A DNA stretch of 64,000 nucleotides, taken from the NCBI RefSeq assembly GCF_900636745.1, contig NZ_LR134310.1:1418501-1482500 (forward strand). Direction: 5' to 3'. How positions within the stretch are numbered: position 1 is the first letter of the stretch; each line of letters starts with the position of its first letter. Shown in pieces: positions 39,858 through 48,711 of the stretch. Below the pieces are notes generated by a model. It was not told the origin of the DNA. It saw only the letters and a list, made by a program, of their open reading frames with translations, and searched no databases. Source of the stretch: Actinobacillus equuli (GTDB taxonomy: Bacteria; Pseudomonadota; Gammaproteobacteria; Enterobacterales; Pasteurellaceae). Position numbers and translations under genes: made by a program.

Positions 39858-40295
39858 CTATGCTTGTACCGTTTCAAGTTGCCAACCAAGTTGGCGATAT
39901 TGTTTGTAACGTTCGCGCGCTTGCGCTTTTTCCGTTTCATCCGCTGGTACAAAATCAATAATTTGATTAAAGCTATTAATAAAGTCCGGTAGATTTTTTT
40001 GGAGCGAAATAAGTAAATCACGACGCTGCGCATTGCGTTTGCCTGGCCACGATATTTCTATCGGCGTAGCATATTGAGTAACTTCGCCGGAAAGATTATG
40101 CGGTACAAAAGAATCGGGATCTCTCGCCCATAACGCTTCATCAATTTTTAGAGCTTGTTGTTCGGTTTCGCAGGCGATCAGTACTCGTTTACCGAGTTTC
40201 CAAGCCTGAGCGCTTAATTCACAAGCCATTGCTTCGGCGGCGCTGAGGTTTTCAGAAGACGCTTGGCTCAGTAAATAAAATTTAACTTGTTTCAC
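39858..40295 (-). CDS. holC: DNA polymerase III chi subunit
   Basis: HolC links the clamp loader to single-strand-binding protein. The 145 residues start MKQVKFYLLSQ and show CELSAQAWKLGKRVLIAC, LDE-like IDEALWARDPDSFVPHNL and the C-terminal QYRQLGWQLE. In E. coli holC lies directly before valS; here elaA and an uncharacterised gene are inserted between them. Confidence 0.92.
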   Translation of the reverse strand: MKQVKFYLLSQASSENLSAAEAMACELSAQAWKLGKRVLIACETEQQALKIDEALWARDPDSFVPHNLSGEVTQYATPIEISWPGKRNAQRRDLLISLQKNLPDFINSFNQIIDFVPADETEKAQARERYKQYRQLGWQLETVQA

Positions 40296-40370
40296 CTGAC
40301 TGCCCTAATCAAAATAATCAAAAATACAAAAAGGGATTAATTTTAGCCGAAAATGCGGAAAATTTGAAAT

Positions 40371-40416
40371 GCAAGCGGTCATTTTTGCGATATTTTTTGC
40401 AAATTTAACCGCTTGC
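40371..40416. repeat. Paired uptake signals in the holC/kbp divergent region
   Basis: GCAAGCGGT (40371-40379) and ACCGCTTGC (40408-40416) face each other across 28 bases. The gap of 299 bases lies upstream of both divergent genes, so here the palindrome cannot be a normal gene-end terminator. The remaining sequence holds no other element I can support. Confidence 0.7.
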
Positions 40417-40594
40417 TGTTTGAATTTAGTGAAATCTATCTGAAATGAGGTTTGTATTGAGCGCAATTTGTAATGCTTTGCCTATTGAACCAATCTTGCT
40501 TTTAAGGTTCTAACTCTATGATTTGGCTATTTCAATCACCTTATAATGGTGTAAAATATAGCCTCCCTTAAACCTAACTTTAGAGGACTTTACC

Positions 40595-41038
40595 ATGGGT
40601 TTATTTGATTTTGCAGCGAATATCGGCAAAAAACTTTTTAATAAAGAAGAAGAGGCGTCACAAGCCGTAACGGAACATTTGAACGAAGACAATCCGGGCG
40701 TTGAAAATGTACAAGTAACCGTTGAAAACGGTGTGGCAAATTTAAGCGGTGTGGCGGCAACGGCAGCTGCGGTAGAAAAAGCGGTATTAATGGCGGGTAA
40801 CATTGAAGGTATTTCAGAAGTGAAAATCGACGGTGTTCAAATTGCTAATGGCGAAGCGCTTGCAGGTGATGACGAATTCTATGTGATTCAAAAAGGCGAT
40901 ACTTTATGGGAAATTGCAACCAAAGCTTACGGCAACGGTGCAAAATATAAAGCGATCGTTGAAGCGAATAAAGAAGTGATCAAAGACGAGAACAAAATCT
41001 TCCCGGGTCAAAAAATTCGTATTCCAAAAAGCTTATAA
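40595..41038 (+). CDS. kbp: BON-LysM protein, potassium-binding Kbp/YgaU homologue
   Basis: A 147-residue protein without a signal peptide. It begins MGLFDFAANIGKKLF, then has a BON domain (about 20-85, VQVTVENGVANLSGVA) and a LysM domain (about 95-145, YVIQKGDTLWEIATKAYG to KIFPGQKIRIP). This order matches E. coli Kbp (YgaU), a cytoplasmic potassium sensor. Function here rests on that likeness. AGAGGA precedes ATG 40595. It is followed by an unusually large terminator. Confidence 0.85.
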   Translation: MGLFDFAANIGKKLFNKEEEASQAVTEHLNEDNPGVENVQVTVENGVANLSGVAATAAAVEKAVLMAGNIEGISEVKIDGVQIANGEALAGDDEFYVIQKGDTLWEIATKAYGNGAKYKAIVEANKEVIKDENKIFPGQKIRIPKSL

Positions 41039-41074
41039 TCTTTTAGGAAAGAAGGCGTAACCTAACGCTATTGC

Positions 41075-41125
41075 AAAAAATCAGTAAAATCGCACCGCTT
41101 GTTCGGTAAATTTTGCTGATTTTTT
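41075..41125 (+). terminator. Large cruciform terminator of kbp
   Basis: AAAAAATCAGTAAAAT pairs with ATTTTGCTGATTTTTT (one G-T pair), ending in Ts. The loop itself contains a second hairpin, ACCG-CTTGTT-CGGT, made of uptake-signal-like sequence. Confidence 0.8.
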
Positions 41126-41178
41126 CATTTCTGCGCCATCATTTGGCGATGTTCTGCGCAATATTCCTCGACAGCCCA

Positions 41179-41207
41179 TTGACATAACGTTACAATGGAT
41201 GTCTATT
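41179..41207 (+). promoter_or_regulatory. Promoter candidate for tig
   Basis: A perfect -35 hexamer TTGACA (41179-41184) is followed after 17 bases by TCTATT (41202-41207), a weak -10. Start would be about 30 bases before the tig ATG. Confidence 0.45.
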
Positions 41208-41245
41208 TCTGTATCTTTTATATACCCACAACTTGAGGTTTAAGA

Positions 41246-42547
41246 ATGTCAATTTCTATTGAAACTTTAGAAGGCTTACAACGCCGTGTAACTATTACTG
41301 TAGCTGCAGACAAAATCGAAGCAGCTTATAAAGAACAATTAAAAGGCTATGCGAAAAACGCTCGTGTAGACGGTTTCCGTAAAGGTAAAGTACCACACGC
41401 AATTATCGAACAACGTTTCGGTTTAGCGGCTCGCCAAGATGTATTATCTGATGAAATGCAACGTGCGTTCTTTGATGCAGTAATCGCTGAGAAAATCAAC
41501 CTTGCAGGTCGTCCTACATTCACTCCTAACAACTACCAACCGGGTCAAGAATTCAGCTTCACAGCAACTTTTGAAGTGTTCCCGGAAGTTGAATTAAAAG
41601 GCTTAGAAAACATCGAAGTTGAAAAACCGGTTGTAGAAATCACAGAAGCTGATTTAGACAAAATGATCGATGTTTTACGTAAACAACAAGCGACTTGGGT
41701 TGAATCACAAGAAGCTGCAAAAGCGGAAGACCGTGTTGTAATTGACTTCGTTGGTTCTGTTGACGGTGAAGAGTTTGAAGGCGGTAAAGCGACAGACTTC
41801 GCTTTAGCAATGGGTCAAGGTCGTATGATCCCTGGTTTCGAAGAAGGTATCGTTGGTCACAAAGCTGGTGAACAATTCGATATCGATGTAACTTTCCCTG
41901 AAGAATACCACGCTGAAAACTTAAAAGGTAAAGCGGCGAAATTCGCAATCACCCTTAAGAAAGTAGAAAACATCGTATTACCTGAATTAACAGAAGAATT
42001 CGTGAAAAAATTCGGTTCGGCAAAAACTGTAGAAGATTTACGTGCAGAAATTAAGAAAAATATGCAACGTGAACTTAAAAATGCAGTAACTGCACGTGTT
42101 AAAAACCAAGTAATCAACGGTTTAATCGCACAAAACGAAATTGAAGTGCCAGCTGCAGCAGTAGCAGAAGAAGTTGATGTATTACGTCGTCAAGCGGTTC
42201 AACGTTTCGGTGGTAAACCGGAAATGGCTGCACAATTACCGGCAGAATTATTCGAAGCGGATGCAAAACGTCGTGTTCAAGTAGGTTTATTACTTTCAAC
42301 TGTAATCGGTACTAACGAATTAAAAGTTGATGAAAAACGCGTTGAAGAAACAATTGCAGAAATCGCTTCAGCTTACGAACAACCGGCAGAAGTTGTTGCT
42401 CACTATGCGAAAAACCGTCAATTAACAGAAAATATCCGTAACGTGGTATTAGAAGAACAAGCGGTTGAAGCAGTACTTGCAAAAGCGAAAGTAACTGAAA
42501 AAGCAACCTCTTTTGATGAAGTAATGGCTCAACAAGCTCAGGGCTAA
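41246..42547 (+). CDS. tig: Trigger factor
   Basis: A ribosome-associated chaperone and prolyl isomerase that meets nascent chains at the exit tunnel. The 433 residues contain the N-terminal ribosome-binding domain with the signature GFRKGKVP (about 44-51), the FKBP-like PPIase domain (about 150-245, [19 protein letters not shown]), and the C-terminal helical chaperone arms. In E. coli clpP-clpX-lon follow; here they do not. Confidence 0.98.
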   Translation: MSISIETLEGLQRRVTITVAADKIEAAYKEQLKGYAKNARVDGFRKGKVPHAIIEQRFGLAARQDVLSDEMQRAFFDAVIAEKINLAGRPTFTPNNYQPGQEFSFTATFEVFPEVELKGLENIEVEKPVVEITEADLDKMIDVLRKQQATWVESQEAAKAEDRVVIDFVGSVDGEEFEGGKATDFALAMGQGRMIPGFEEGIVGHKAGEQFDIDVTFPEEYHAENLKGKAAKFAITLKKVENIVLPELTEEFVKKFGSAKTVEDLRAEIKKNMQRELKNAVTARVKNQVINGLIAQNEIEVPAAAVAEEVDVLRRQAVQRFGGKPEMAAQLPAELFEADAKRRVQVGLLLSTVIGTNELKVDEKRVEETIAEIASAYEQPAEVVAHYAKNRQLTENIRNVVLEEQAVEAVLAKAKVTEKATSFDEVMAQQAQG

Positions 42548-42559
42548 TTCTCAAATACA

Positions 42560-42585
42560 AAGCTCTCCATTCTGGAGGGCTTTTA
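42560..42585 (+). terminator. Terminator of tig
   Basis: AAGCTCTCCA pairs with TGGAGGGCTT (one G-T pair) around TTC, followed by TTTTAATTAG. Confidence 0.85.
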
Positions 42586-42598
42586 ATTAGCATTTTAT

Positions 42599-42660
42599 AA
42601 GCGGTTGATTTTAGGAAAAAATTTGCAAAAATTTCTCTAAAAGTAACCGCTTTTATTTTA
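42599..42660 (+). terminator. Uptake-signal-derived inverted repeat before the rhodanese gene
   Basis: AAGCGGTTGATTTTA (42599-42613) pairs with TAAAAGTAACCGCTT (42638-42652) with two central mismatches, and TTATTTTA follows. A second barrier just 15 bases after the tig terminator. Confidence 0.65.
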
Positions 42661-42679
42661 ACCGAAAGAGAGTTTAGTC

Positions 42680-43129
42680 ATGGATTTAACCTTTACTCAG
42701 CAACTTCAGCAATTTGTTAGCGCTCACCCAATTCTTGTTTTTGCGTGGATTGCGGTATTTGTTGCAGTGTTATTTAGTCTTTATAAAGGCGCTACTAGTA
42801 AATTTAAAACAATCGAAAATGCACAAGCGACACAACTTGTGAACAAAGAAGAGGGGGTATTCCTCGATTTACGTTCAGAAGATGAGTTCCGTGCGGGTCA
42901 TATCGTAGATAGCCACCATATTCTGCCTAGCGAAATTAAAGCGAATAACGTTCATCCGATTGAAAAATATAAAGATCGTCCGGTCATTTTAGTGGATAGC
43001 AATGGTTTTTCGGCTGGATCAAGCGCAGATTTACTTGCAAAACAAGGCTTTAGCAAAGTATATGTGTTAAAAGAAGGTATTTTAGGCTGGCGTTCGGCAA
43101 ACCTTCCAACCGTTAAAAAACATAAATAA
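42680..43129 (+). CDS. YibN-like membrane-anchored rhodanese-fold protein without the active-site cysteine
   Basis: A 149-residue protein with an N-terminal transmembrane helix (about 18-36, ILVFAWIAVFVAVLFSLY) and a cytoplasmic rhodanese domain (about 45-145: FLDLRSEDEFRAGHI, LPSEIKANN, VLKEGILGW). It matches E. coli YibN in sequence and in being upstream of secB. The active-site loop reads VDSNGFSAGSS, with Ser/Ala where a cysteine is expected, and the protein has no cysteine at all. It cannot do normal sulfur transfer and is probably a binding module. grxC, between yibN and secB in E. coli, is missing. Confidence 0.85.
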   Translation: MDLTFTQQLQQFVSAHPILVFAWIAVFVAVLFSLYKGATSKFKTIENAQATQLVNKEEGVFLDLRSEDEFRAGHIVDSHHILPSEIKANNVHPIEKYKDRPVILVDSNGFSAGSSADLLAKQGFSKVYVLKEGILGWRSANLPTVKKHK

Positions 43130-43151
43130 TTTAGTTAATTAAGGAAATATT

Positions 43152-43649
43152 ATGGCTGAAGAAAATCAAGTTGCTGCTCAAGAAGAACAGCTCCCATTTG
43201 AACTTCAAATTCAACGTATTTATATCAAAGACGTTTCGTTTGAAGCACCGAACTTACCAACTATTTTTCATCAAGAGTGGAAACCGCAATTAGGCTTTGA
43301 GCTTGATACTGAAACTAAACAGTTAGATGAAGATCTTTATGAAGTAGTATTACACATTAATGTTTCAACCACATTAGAAGATAGTGGTGATACCGCATTC
43401 ATTTGTGAAGTAAAACAAGCGGGCGTATTTACAATTAAGGGCTTAGAAGGTCTTCAATTAGCACATTGTTTAGCATCACAATGTCCTAACGTGCTTTATC
43501 CTTATGCACGTGAATTAATTGCTAGCCTAGTAAACCGTGGTACATTCCCGGCATTGAATTTATCACCGGTAAACTTCGATGCACTGTTTATGGATTACTT
43601 ACAACGCCAAGAAGCAGAGCAAAACGCAGAAGCGCCGGCAGTAAACTAA
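43152..43649 (+). CDS. secB: Protein-export chaperone SecB
   Basis: A tetrameric cytoplasmic chaperone that keeps preproteins unfolded and delivers them to SecA. The 165 residues contain [19 protein letters not shown], a strongly conserved start of the fold, and the central [20 protein letters not shown]. The acidic C-terminal tail ([15 protein letters not shown]) is short and lacks obvious basic SecA-contact residues. AAGGAAAT precedes ATG 43152; the YibN-like gene ends 22 bases before. Confidence 0.97.
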   Translation: MAEENQVAAQEEQLPFELQIQRIYIKDVSFEAPNLPTIFHQEWKPQLGFELDTETKQLDEDLYEVVLHINVSTTLEDSGDTAFICEVKQAGVFTIKGLEGLQLAHCLASQCPNVLYPYARELIASLVNRGTFPALNLSPVNFDALFMDYLQRQEAEQNAEAPAVN

Positions 43650-43657
43650 TCTTTTTT

Positions 43658-43686
43658 AAAGGTATGCAATTTTGCATACCTTTTTC
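43658..43686 (+). terminator. Terminator of secB
   Basis: AAAGGTATGC and GCATACCTTT, with a small TTGCAAA-type loop, followed by further Ts. Confidence 0.9.
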
Positions 43687-43842
43687 TTTATCCCATTCTT
43701 CTCATAACAGCGTAAAACTTTGCATAGGTTTAAATTGCCGGAATTGACGGATTCACATCAAATGATATATTGAGCTTTTCTATTTTAATTAGCCAATTTT
43801 GATTCCAATCTCTAAATACTTCATCGCATAAGGATAATATTA

Positions 43843-44853
43843 ATGAGTGAAATGTATTCCGCACCCGTCACGGTTTTAGGTGCAGGTTCTTATGGTACGG
43901 CACTAGCTATTGCGCTGGCTCGTAATGGCCATAAAACTTATTTATGGGGACACCGGCCGGAAAAAATGGCGATTTTGGCTGCAGAACGAATGAATAATGC
44001 TTTTTTACCGGGTATTACTTTTCCTGATGCTTTGGAAATTGAAAGTGATTTAGCACAGGCTCTGGCAAAAGCAAAGGATATCTTAATTGTTGTGCCAAGC
44101 CATGTGTTTGCTGATGTATTGATGCAAATTCGTCCATTATTGAATGCTCATCATCGTATTATGTGGGCAACGAAGGGGCTGGAACGTAATACCGGGCGCT
44201 TATTACAAACTGTCGCTGAAGAAATTCTTGGTACTCAATATCCGCTAGCGGTGCTTTCCGGCCCGACTTTTGCAAAAGAGTTAGCACAAGGTTTACCGAC
44301 AGCAATCACTTTAGCTTCAAATGACCACCAATTTTCTGATGAAATGCAGCAGCGTATCCATTGTTCTAAGGCTTTCCGTGTTTATTTGAATAGCGATATG
44401 ATTGGCGTACAATTAGGCGGTGCGATTAAGAATGTAATTGCCATTGGAGCTGGTATTTCTGATGGAATGGGCTTCGGTGCAAATGCACGAACGGCACTTA
44501 TCACCCGTGGTGTAGCTGAAATTAGCCGTTTAGGTGCATCATTGGGTGCAAATGCCAATACTTTTATGGGAATGGCTGGGCTGGGCGATTTAGTACTAAC
44601 CTGTACCGATAATCAATCACGTAACCGTCGGTTCGGTTTAATGCTCGGGCAAGGAAAATCTGCTGAGGAAGCCATGGCGGAAATCGGGCAAGTGGTAGAA
44701 GGTTTTTACAATACGAAAGAGGCGTATTTACTGGCTCAAACCCAAGGGGTTGAAATGCCGATTGTCGAACAGATCTACCAGATGTTATTCTGTGGTAAAA
44801 ATGCACATGATGTTGTTGCAACTTTATTAGGGCGTGAACGCAAAGGCGAATAA
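43843..44853 (+). CDS. gpsA: NAD(P)-dependent glycerol-3-phosphate dehydrogenase
   Basis: It reduces dihydroxyacetone phosphate to sn-glycerol-3-phosphate, the backbone for phospholipids. The 336 residues begin with the Rossmann motif [19 protein letters not shown]; other marks are [21 protein letters not shown], the catalytic lysine in [14 protein letters not shown], and SRNRRFG. AAGGATAA precedes the start. cysE follows after 11 bases, the same pair as in E. coli. Confidence 0.97.
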   Translation: MSEMYSAPVTVLGAGSYGTALAIALARNGHKTYLWGHRPEKMAILAAERMNNAFLPGITFPDALEIESDLAQALAKAKDILIVVPSHVFADVLMQIRPLLNAHHRIMWATKGLERNTGRLLQTVAEEILGTQYPLAVLSGPTFAKELAQGLPTAITLASNDHQFSDEMQQRIHCSKAFRVYLNSDMIGVQLGGAIKNVIAIGAGISDGMGFGANARTALITRGVAEISRLGASLGANANTFMGMAGLGDLVLTCTDNQSRNRRFGLMLGQGKSAEEAMAEIGQVVEGFYNTKEAYLLAQTQGVEMPIVEQIYQMLFCGKNAHDVVATLLGRERKGE

Positions 44854-44864
44854 AGAGGTTTTAC

Positions 44865-45680
44865 ATGAACGAAAGCGAACTTAATCAAATTTGGCAGAAT
44901 ATCCGAGAAGAAGCGCAGGAATTGGTCGAGAATGAGCCGATGCTTGCCAGCTTTTTCCATGCAACCATTTTAAAGCATAGTAATTTAGGTGGCTCACTGA
45001 GTTATATCTTAGCCAATAAACTGGCTAACCCAATTATGCCGGCGATTGCGTTAAAAGAAATTATTGAAGAAGCCTATCAGGCAAATCCTCAAATTATTGC
45101 CAGTGCCGCTTGCGATATTGATGCGGTTCGTACTCGAGACCCTGCTGTAGATAAATGGACAACACCACTGTTGTATTTAAAAGGCTATCATGCGATTCAA
45201 AGTTATCGTGTGACACATTACCTTTGGCAACAAGGTCGCAAAGCGCTAGCAATTTATCTACAAAATGAAATCTCTGTGGCATTTGATGTTGATATTCATC
45301 CGGCAGCGAGATTAGGCTGCGGCATTATGTTTGACCATGCGACAGGCATTGTAGTGGGTGAAACGGCAGTAATTGAAAATGATGTGTCAATTTTACAGGG
45401 CGTAACCCTAGGTGGTACGGGTAAAGAACACGGCGATCGTCACCCGAAAATTCGTGAAGGTGTGATGATAGGGGCGGGTGCAAAAATCCTAGGTAATATT
45501 GAAATTGGACGTTATTCGAAAATTGGCGCAAATTCAGTTGTATTACAACCGGTGCCGGATCACGCTACTGCGGCGGGTGTCCCGGCTCGTATTATCGGAC
45601 AATCTTCCGCACAAAAACCAGCGTTTGATATGAACCAATATTTTGAGGATATCGAAGGGACTTATGGTGACGGTATCTAA
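44865..45680 (+). CDS. cysE: Serine O-acetyltransferase
   Basis: It acetylates serine with acetyl-CoA, the first step of cysteine synthesis. The 271 residues have an N-terminal helical domain and a C-terminal left-handed beta helix built of hexapeptide repeats (about 140-240, VDIHPAARLGCG, GIVVGETAVI, GVMIGAGAKILGNIEIG). The catalytic His is in MFDHATG. AGAGG before ATG; part of a gpsA-cysE unit. The C-terminal Ile binds CysK in this family and is present. Confidence 0.97.
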   Translation: MNESELNQIWQNIREEAQELVENEPMLASFFHATILKHSNLGGSLSYILANKLANPIMPAIALKEIIEEAYQANPQIIASAACDIDAVRTRDPAVDKWTTPLLYLKGYHAIQSYRVTHYLWQQGRKALAIYLQNEISVAFDVDIHPAARLGCGIMFDHATGIVVGETAVIENDVSILQGVTLGGTGKEHGDRHPKIREGVMIGAGAKILGNIEIGRYSKIGANSVVLQPVPDHATAAGVPARIIGQSSAQKPAFDMNQYFEDIEGTYGDGI

Positions 45681-45709
45681 CCTTACATAGCGCTATTTAA
45701 GCCAATTGA

Positions 45710-45755
45710 AAGGGCTGAATCCGAAGTATTACCGATTCAGCCCTTAATTTTGGTT
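45710..45755. terminator. Terminator between cysE and erpA
   Basis: AAGGGCTGAATC pairs perfectly with GATTCAGCCCTT (12 bases) around a 12-base loop. Flanking sequence is T-rich on both strands. Confidence 0.85.
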
Positions 45756-45777
45756 TAATACTGTAGAAAGTCGTATG

Positions 45778-45787
45778 ACAAGCGGTC
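45778..45787 (+). repeat. Uptake signal sequence next to erpA
   Basis: Exact ACAAGCGGTC followed by AATTTTAA, four bases beyond the erpA stop. It is the last exact copy I saw before the polysaccharide cluster. Confidence 0.75.
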
Positions 45788-45791
45788 AATT

Positions 45792-46133
45792 TTAAATGCT
45801 AAATGACGAACCGCAGCCACAAGTTGAACTCGCATTTGGATTTTGTACCACAAAGCGAGAACCGTCCAAACCTTCGGTATAATCTACCGTTCCGCCAATT
45901 AAATATTGCAGACTCATTGGGTCAACCACCAAACCAACATTTTGGTTTTCGATAGTTAAATCACCTTCATTAATTTGGTCGTCAAAGGTAAAACCATATT
46001 GGAAACCACTACAACCACCACCCGTAATATACACTCGTAAACGAAGATTCGGGTTATCTTCGCCCTCAATTAAACTCTTAACTTTCTTCGCCGCAGCATC
46101 GGTAAAGATAAGAGGGATTTGAATATCGCTCAT
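45792..46133 (-). CDS. erpA: Iron-sulfur cluster insertion protein ErpA
   Basis: An A-type carrier that receives [4Fe-4S] clusters and passes them to apoproteins, including IspG in isoprenoid synthesis. The 113 residues contain the three cluster-binding cysteines: Cys41 in GGGCSGF, and Cys105 and Cys107 in [27 protein letters not shown] is the family core. In Actinobacillus the O-antigen cluster lies between erpA and rpsU (from memory), which agrees with this window. Transcribed away from the cluster. Confidence 0.97.
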   Translation of the reverse strand: MSDIQIPLIFTDAAAKKVKSLIEGEDNPNLRLRVYITGGGCSGFQYGFTFDDQINEGDLTIENQNVGLVVDPMSLQYLIGGTVDYTEGLDGSRFVVQNPNASSTCGCGSSFSI

Positions 46134-46266
46134 TTTTTATGCTCAAATTGAATGGAAAAATTCCTAATATTATCTATCAATATTTGAAGTTCTTCAATAA
46201 TATTCTTTTCCTTTGGCTATATGCCACAATACTCTGATGAGCTAATGAGTACTATAAATAGTCAAT

Positions 46267-46300
46267 GCATAAGCGTCTTACAGAAGTTTACACGCTATGC
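46267..46300. promoter_or_regulatory. Inverted repeat between erpA and wzz
   Basis: GCAT-A-AGCGT (46267-46276) pairs with ACGCT-ATGC (46292-46300), nine pairs with one bulged base around 15 bases. It lies in the divergent promoter region just upstream of the wzz promoter, a good place for an operator, but the protein is unknown. Confidence 0.4.
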
Positions 46301-46312
46301 ATGATGCTTTAT

Positions 46313-46341
46313 TTGTTAATTGAGTAAGTCTTATATATAAT
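46313..46341 (+). promoter_or_regulatory. Promoter of the polysaccharide cluster
   Basis: TTGTTA (46313-46318), 17 bases, then a perfect TATAAT (46336-46341). The leader before wzz is then about 30 bases. I see no JUMPstart or ops element (GGCGGTAGC), so RfaH-type antitermination is not supported. Confidence 0.75.
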
Positions 46342-46377
46342 TGTTCGTTGGTTGCCGATATATAGGGACATTTTATT

Positions 46378-47493
46378 ATGAAAATACTTGAACAAACAAA
46401 ATTAGAGCGAGATGATGAAGTTGATCTTATTGAACTTATTCGTATCCTTTGGGCAAGAAAATTTACTATCATTTTTGTAACACTTCTTTTTACTGCGTTA
46501 TCTGCAGTTTATGCTTTTACTGCGAAAGAAAAATGGACATCTCAGGCTGAAGTTGTATCGCCTCGAGTTACAGACATATCTGAATATTTATCATTAAGAA
46601 AAGAATATAATTTAATTGTTGGTTCTGAATTTAATGCGAATGATGTTCGTAATGAGTTATATGAGCTGTTTTCGCGTTATGTACTTTCTTATGATGAAGC
46701 CGAATCTTTTTTTAAGACAACAGAGGCTTATAAGAAGCTTGCGGAAGCAGAAAATGAGGCAAGTTTGCAGAACTCAGTTACTGGGTTTGCAACAGGATTG
46801 CTCAAAGTGACAAAGCCAGATGTTAAGAAAGATCCTAATGCATTAGGCAGCAAAATAACTGTTTCATATGACACAGCAGTATCGTCACAAAAAATGTTGA
46901 ATGATTTTATTCAGCATGTAAGCGATACATCTTTTAAGTTTAGTAAAAATGAATTTATTTATTGGGTAAAAGAACGTATCTTTAATCTTAATTATGAAAA
47001 GGAATTGATTGAACAAAACCAAGAGATTCAACGCAAAGTTCAAGTTCAAAACCTAGAAAAAGCACTTGAAATGGCAAAAAAAGCCGGAATTAAAGAATAC
47101 AGTTCGGCATTTTCATCGACTGGTTCTGTAGCTAATTTTGCGGTGAGTGATACAAAAATTCCATTATCAGATTCTAAATTAGCTGATGGAGTATATTTAT
47201 TTATGCTTGGTGAAAAAAATCTACAAGCTCAGTTAGATGTTATAAAAGCAAGAGAAATTGTTTATTCCCCAAGATACTATCAGATTCAAGAACAGCTTTC
47301 TAAATTAAATATTTTACTTCCTAAAGCAGAAAAAGTAACAGGTCAAGCTTATAGCTATGTTTCAAGCCCGGAACTTCCTGTAAAACGAGATTGGCCAAAG
47401 CGTTTTATTTTATTGATTGTTGGTGCTGTGCTTGGTGGGATTTTAGGATGCTTGGTGGTTTTTGCCCAAGTGGTCTTGATGAGAAAGAATTAG
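46378..47493 (+). CDS. wzz: O-antigen chain length regulator, Wzz family
   Basis: A polysaccharide co-polymerase that sets the modal length of chains made by Wzy. The 371 residues have the classical layout: transmembrane helix 1 at about 33-52 (FTIIFVTLLFTALSAVYAF), a large periplasmic domain with a long coiled coil, a Pro-rich motif SSPELPVKRDWPKR, and transmembrane helix 2 near 345-365 (LLIVGAVLGGILGCLVVF). No kinase domain is attached, which favours LPS O-antigen over capsule. First gene of the cluster, downstream of a strong promoter. Confidence 0.92.
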   Translation: MKILEQTKLERDDEVDLIELIRILWARKFTIIFVTLLFTALSAVYAFTAKEKWTSQAEVVSPRVTDISEYLSLRKEYNLIVGSEFNANDVRNELYELFSRYVLSYDEAESFFKTTEAYKKLAEAENEASLQNSVTGFATGLLKVTKPDVKKDPNALGSKITVSYDTAVSSQKMLNDFIQHVSDTSFKFSKNEFIYWVKERIFNLNYEKELIEQNQEIQRKVQVQNLEKALEMAKKAGIKEYSSAFSSTGSVANFAVSDTKIPLSDSKLADGVYLFMLGEKNLQAQLDVIKAREIVYSPRYYQIQEQLSKLNILLPKAEKVTGQAYSYVSSPELPVKRDWPKRFILLIVGAVLGGILGCLVVFAQVVLMRKN

Positions 47494-47502
47494 AGATTAT
47501 TT

Positions 47503-48711
47503 ATGGGTCATAGAATAAGTATAAAAGGTAGTAAATACTATGCTAATCTGTTCTATTTGATAAGTTTTGTATTTTATCTAATTAATACTTTTCTGAACCA
47601 TACAATGTATAATTCTATAACTTCGTATGGTTTGGTGAAAGTAATTTTCTTTTCAATAGTAATTTTATTTTTATTGTTGAAACTAATTTTAGTTGATACT
47701 TTCTTCTTAAAAGAAATAGTTGTTTATGCTTTTTTATTTTTATTAATGTGTGTTATTAGTTTAAATACAGGAGATAGGCAATTAATTACTTTAATAGCCC
47801 TTATACTTAGTGCTAAGAATGTTAATTTTAAGTATATTCTTTCTGCTTTTCTGATTTCTATAATAATATTATTACTTTTTACATATATATCTACATTATT
47901 GGATATCATATCAAATCTACAATATGTAAGAATTAGGGAAGGTGAAGTTAAAATTAGGAATTCATTTGGTACTAGTTATCCAACGGTTTTTGCTGCATAT
48001 TTACAAAGTTTAGTTATTGCTTTTGCATATTTAATGAACCCCAAAAGAATAATTAATAATATAGTTTTATGGATGTTATCTGCTGTAGCAGCATATTTAT
48101 CATTGGAATTTTCAGATGCTCGAATGGCAGCTTATAGCATTATTTTATTTCTATGCTTATACTATTTAAGCTTGTTTTTATTTAACAATATTTATAGGCA
48201 TAACTTTTTAAAGTTATGCATTATATTTTGTTACCCGATTGGTTTTTTAATTATTTATTATTTGTCATATAACTATACGCCACAGGATGAAATTTTTGAA
48301 CTTATAAATAAAGCATTAAGTGGGCGTTTGTACCTAGGGTATAAAGCATTTCAAGAATATTCTATTCCTCTATTAGGTCAGAAAATAGAGTTTATAGGGC
48401 TTGGTGGCTCTGTTCAAGAAATGGGAGAAGACTATAACTATGTTGATTCTTCCTACTTACAATTTATGATGAAATACGGTGTTGTTTTCACTATTTTATC
48501 GACTTTTAGTTTTATGTGGTTGACATCAAAACGTTTAAAGCTTAATGATTATAAGTTTATACCTGTAATTATTATACTTTCATTTAATAGTATGATTGAA
48601 GACCGTTTATTAGACATATCAATAAATGTATATTGGATTCTTATGTTAGCCTATTATCATAATTCATCATTACCTATTAAAAATGCAAAAAATAAAATCC
48701 GTCAAGTTTAA
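47503..48711 (+). CDS. Probable O-antigen polymerase (Wzy-like)
   Basis: A 402-residue polytopic membrane protein of 10 to 12 hydrophobic helices, AT-rich and with no firm family motif, as is usual for Wzy. A hydrophilic stretch at about 250-320 with GRLYLGYKAFQEYSIPLLG would be the large periplasmic loop. Its place between wzz and wzx is the main argument. It would join lipid-linked repeat units at the periplasmic face. The gene overlaps wzx by 29 bases in another frame. Confidence 0.72.
   Translation: MGHRISIKGSKYYANLFYLISFVFYLINTFLNHTMYNSITSYGLVKVIFFSIVILFLLLKLILVDTFFLKEIVVYAFLFLLMCVISLNTGDRQLITLIALILSAKNVNFKYILSAFLISIIILLLFTYISTLLDIISNLQYVRIREGEVKIRNSFGTSYPTVFAAYLQSLVIAFAYLMNPKRIINNIVLWMLSAVAAYLSLEFSDARMAAYSIILFLCLYYLSLFLFNNIYRHNFLKLCIIFCYPIGFLIIYYLSYNYTPQDEIFELINKALSGRLYLGYKAFQEYSIPLLGQKIEFIGLGGSVQEMGEDYNYVDSSYLQFMMKYGVVFTILSTFSFMWLTSKRLKLNDYKFIPVIIILSFNSMIEDRLLDISINVYWILMLAYYHNSSLPIKNAKNKIRQV

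Noticed and set aside
39858-40033. N-terminal extension of ElaA to 208 residues
   Set aside because: The extra 64 residues are basic and hydrophobic, overlap holC in another frame and have no counterpart in ElaA; the start at 39841 fits the family.
46134-46377. JUMPstart/ops element before the O-antigen cluster
   Set aside because: No GGCGGTAGC-type sequence is present in the gap or the short leader.
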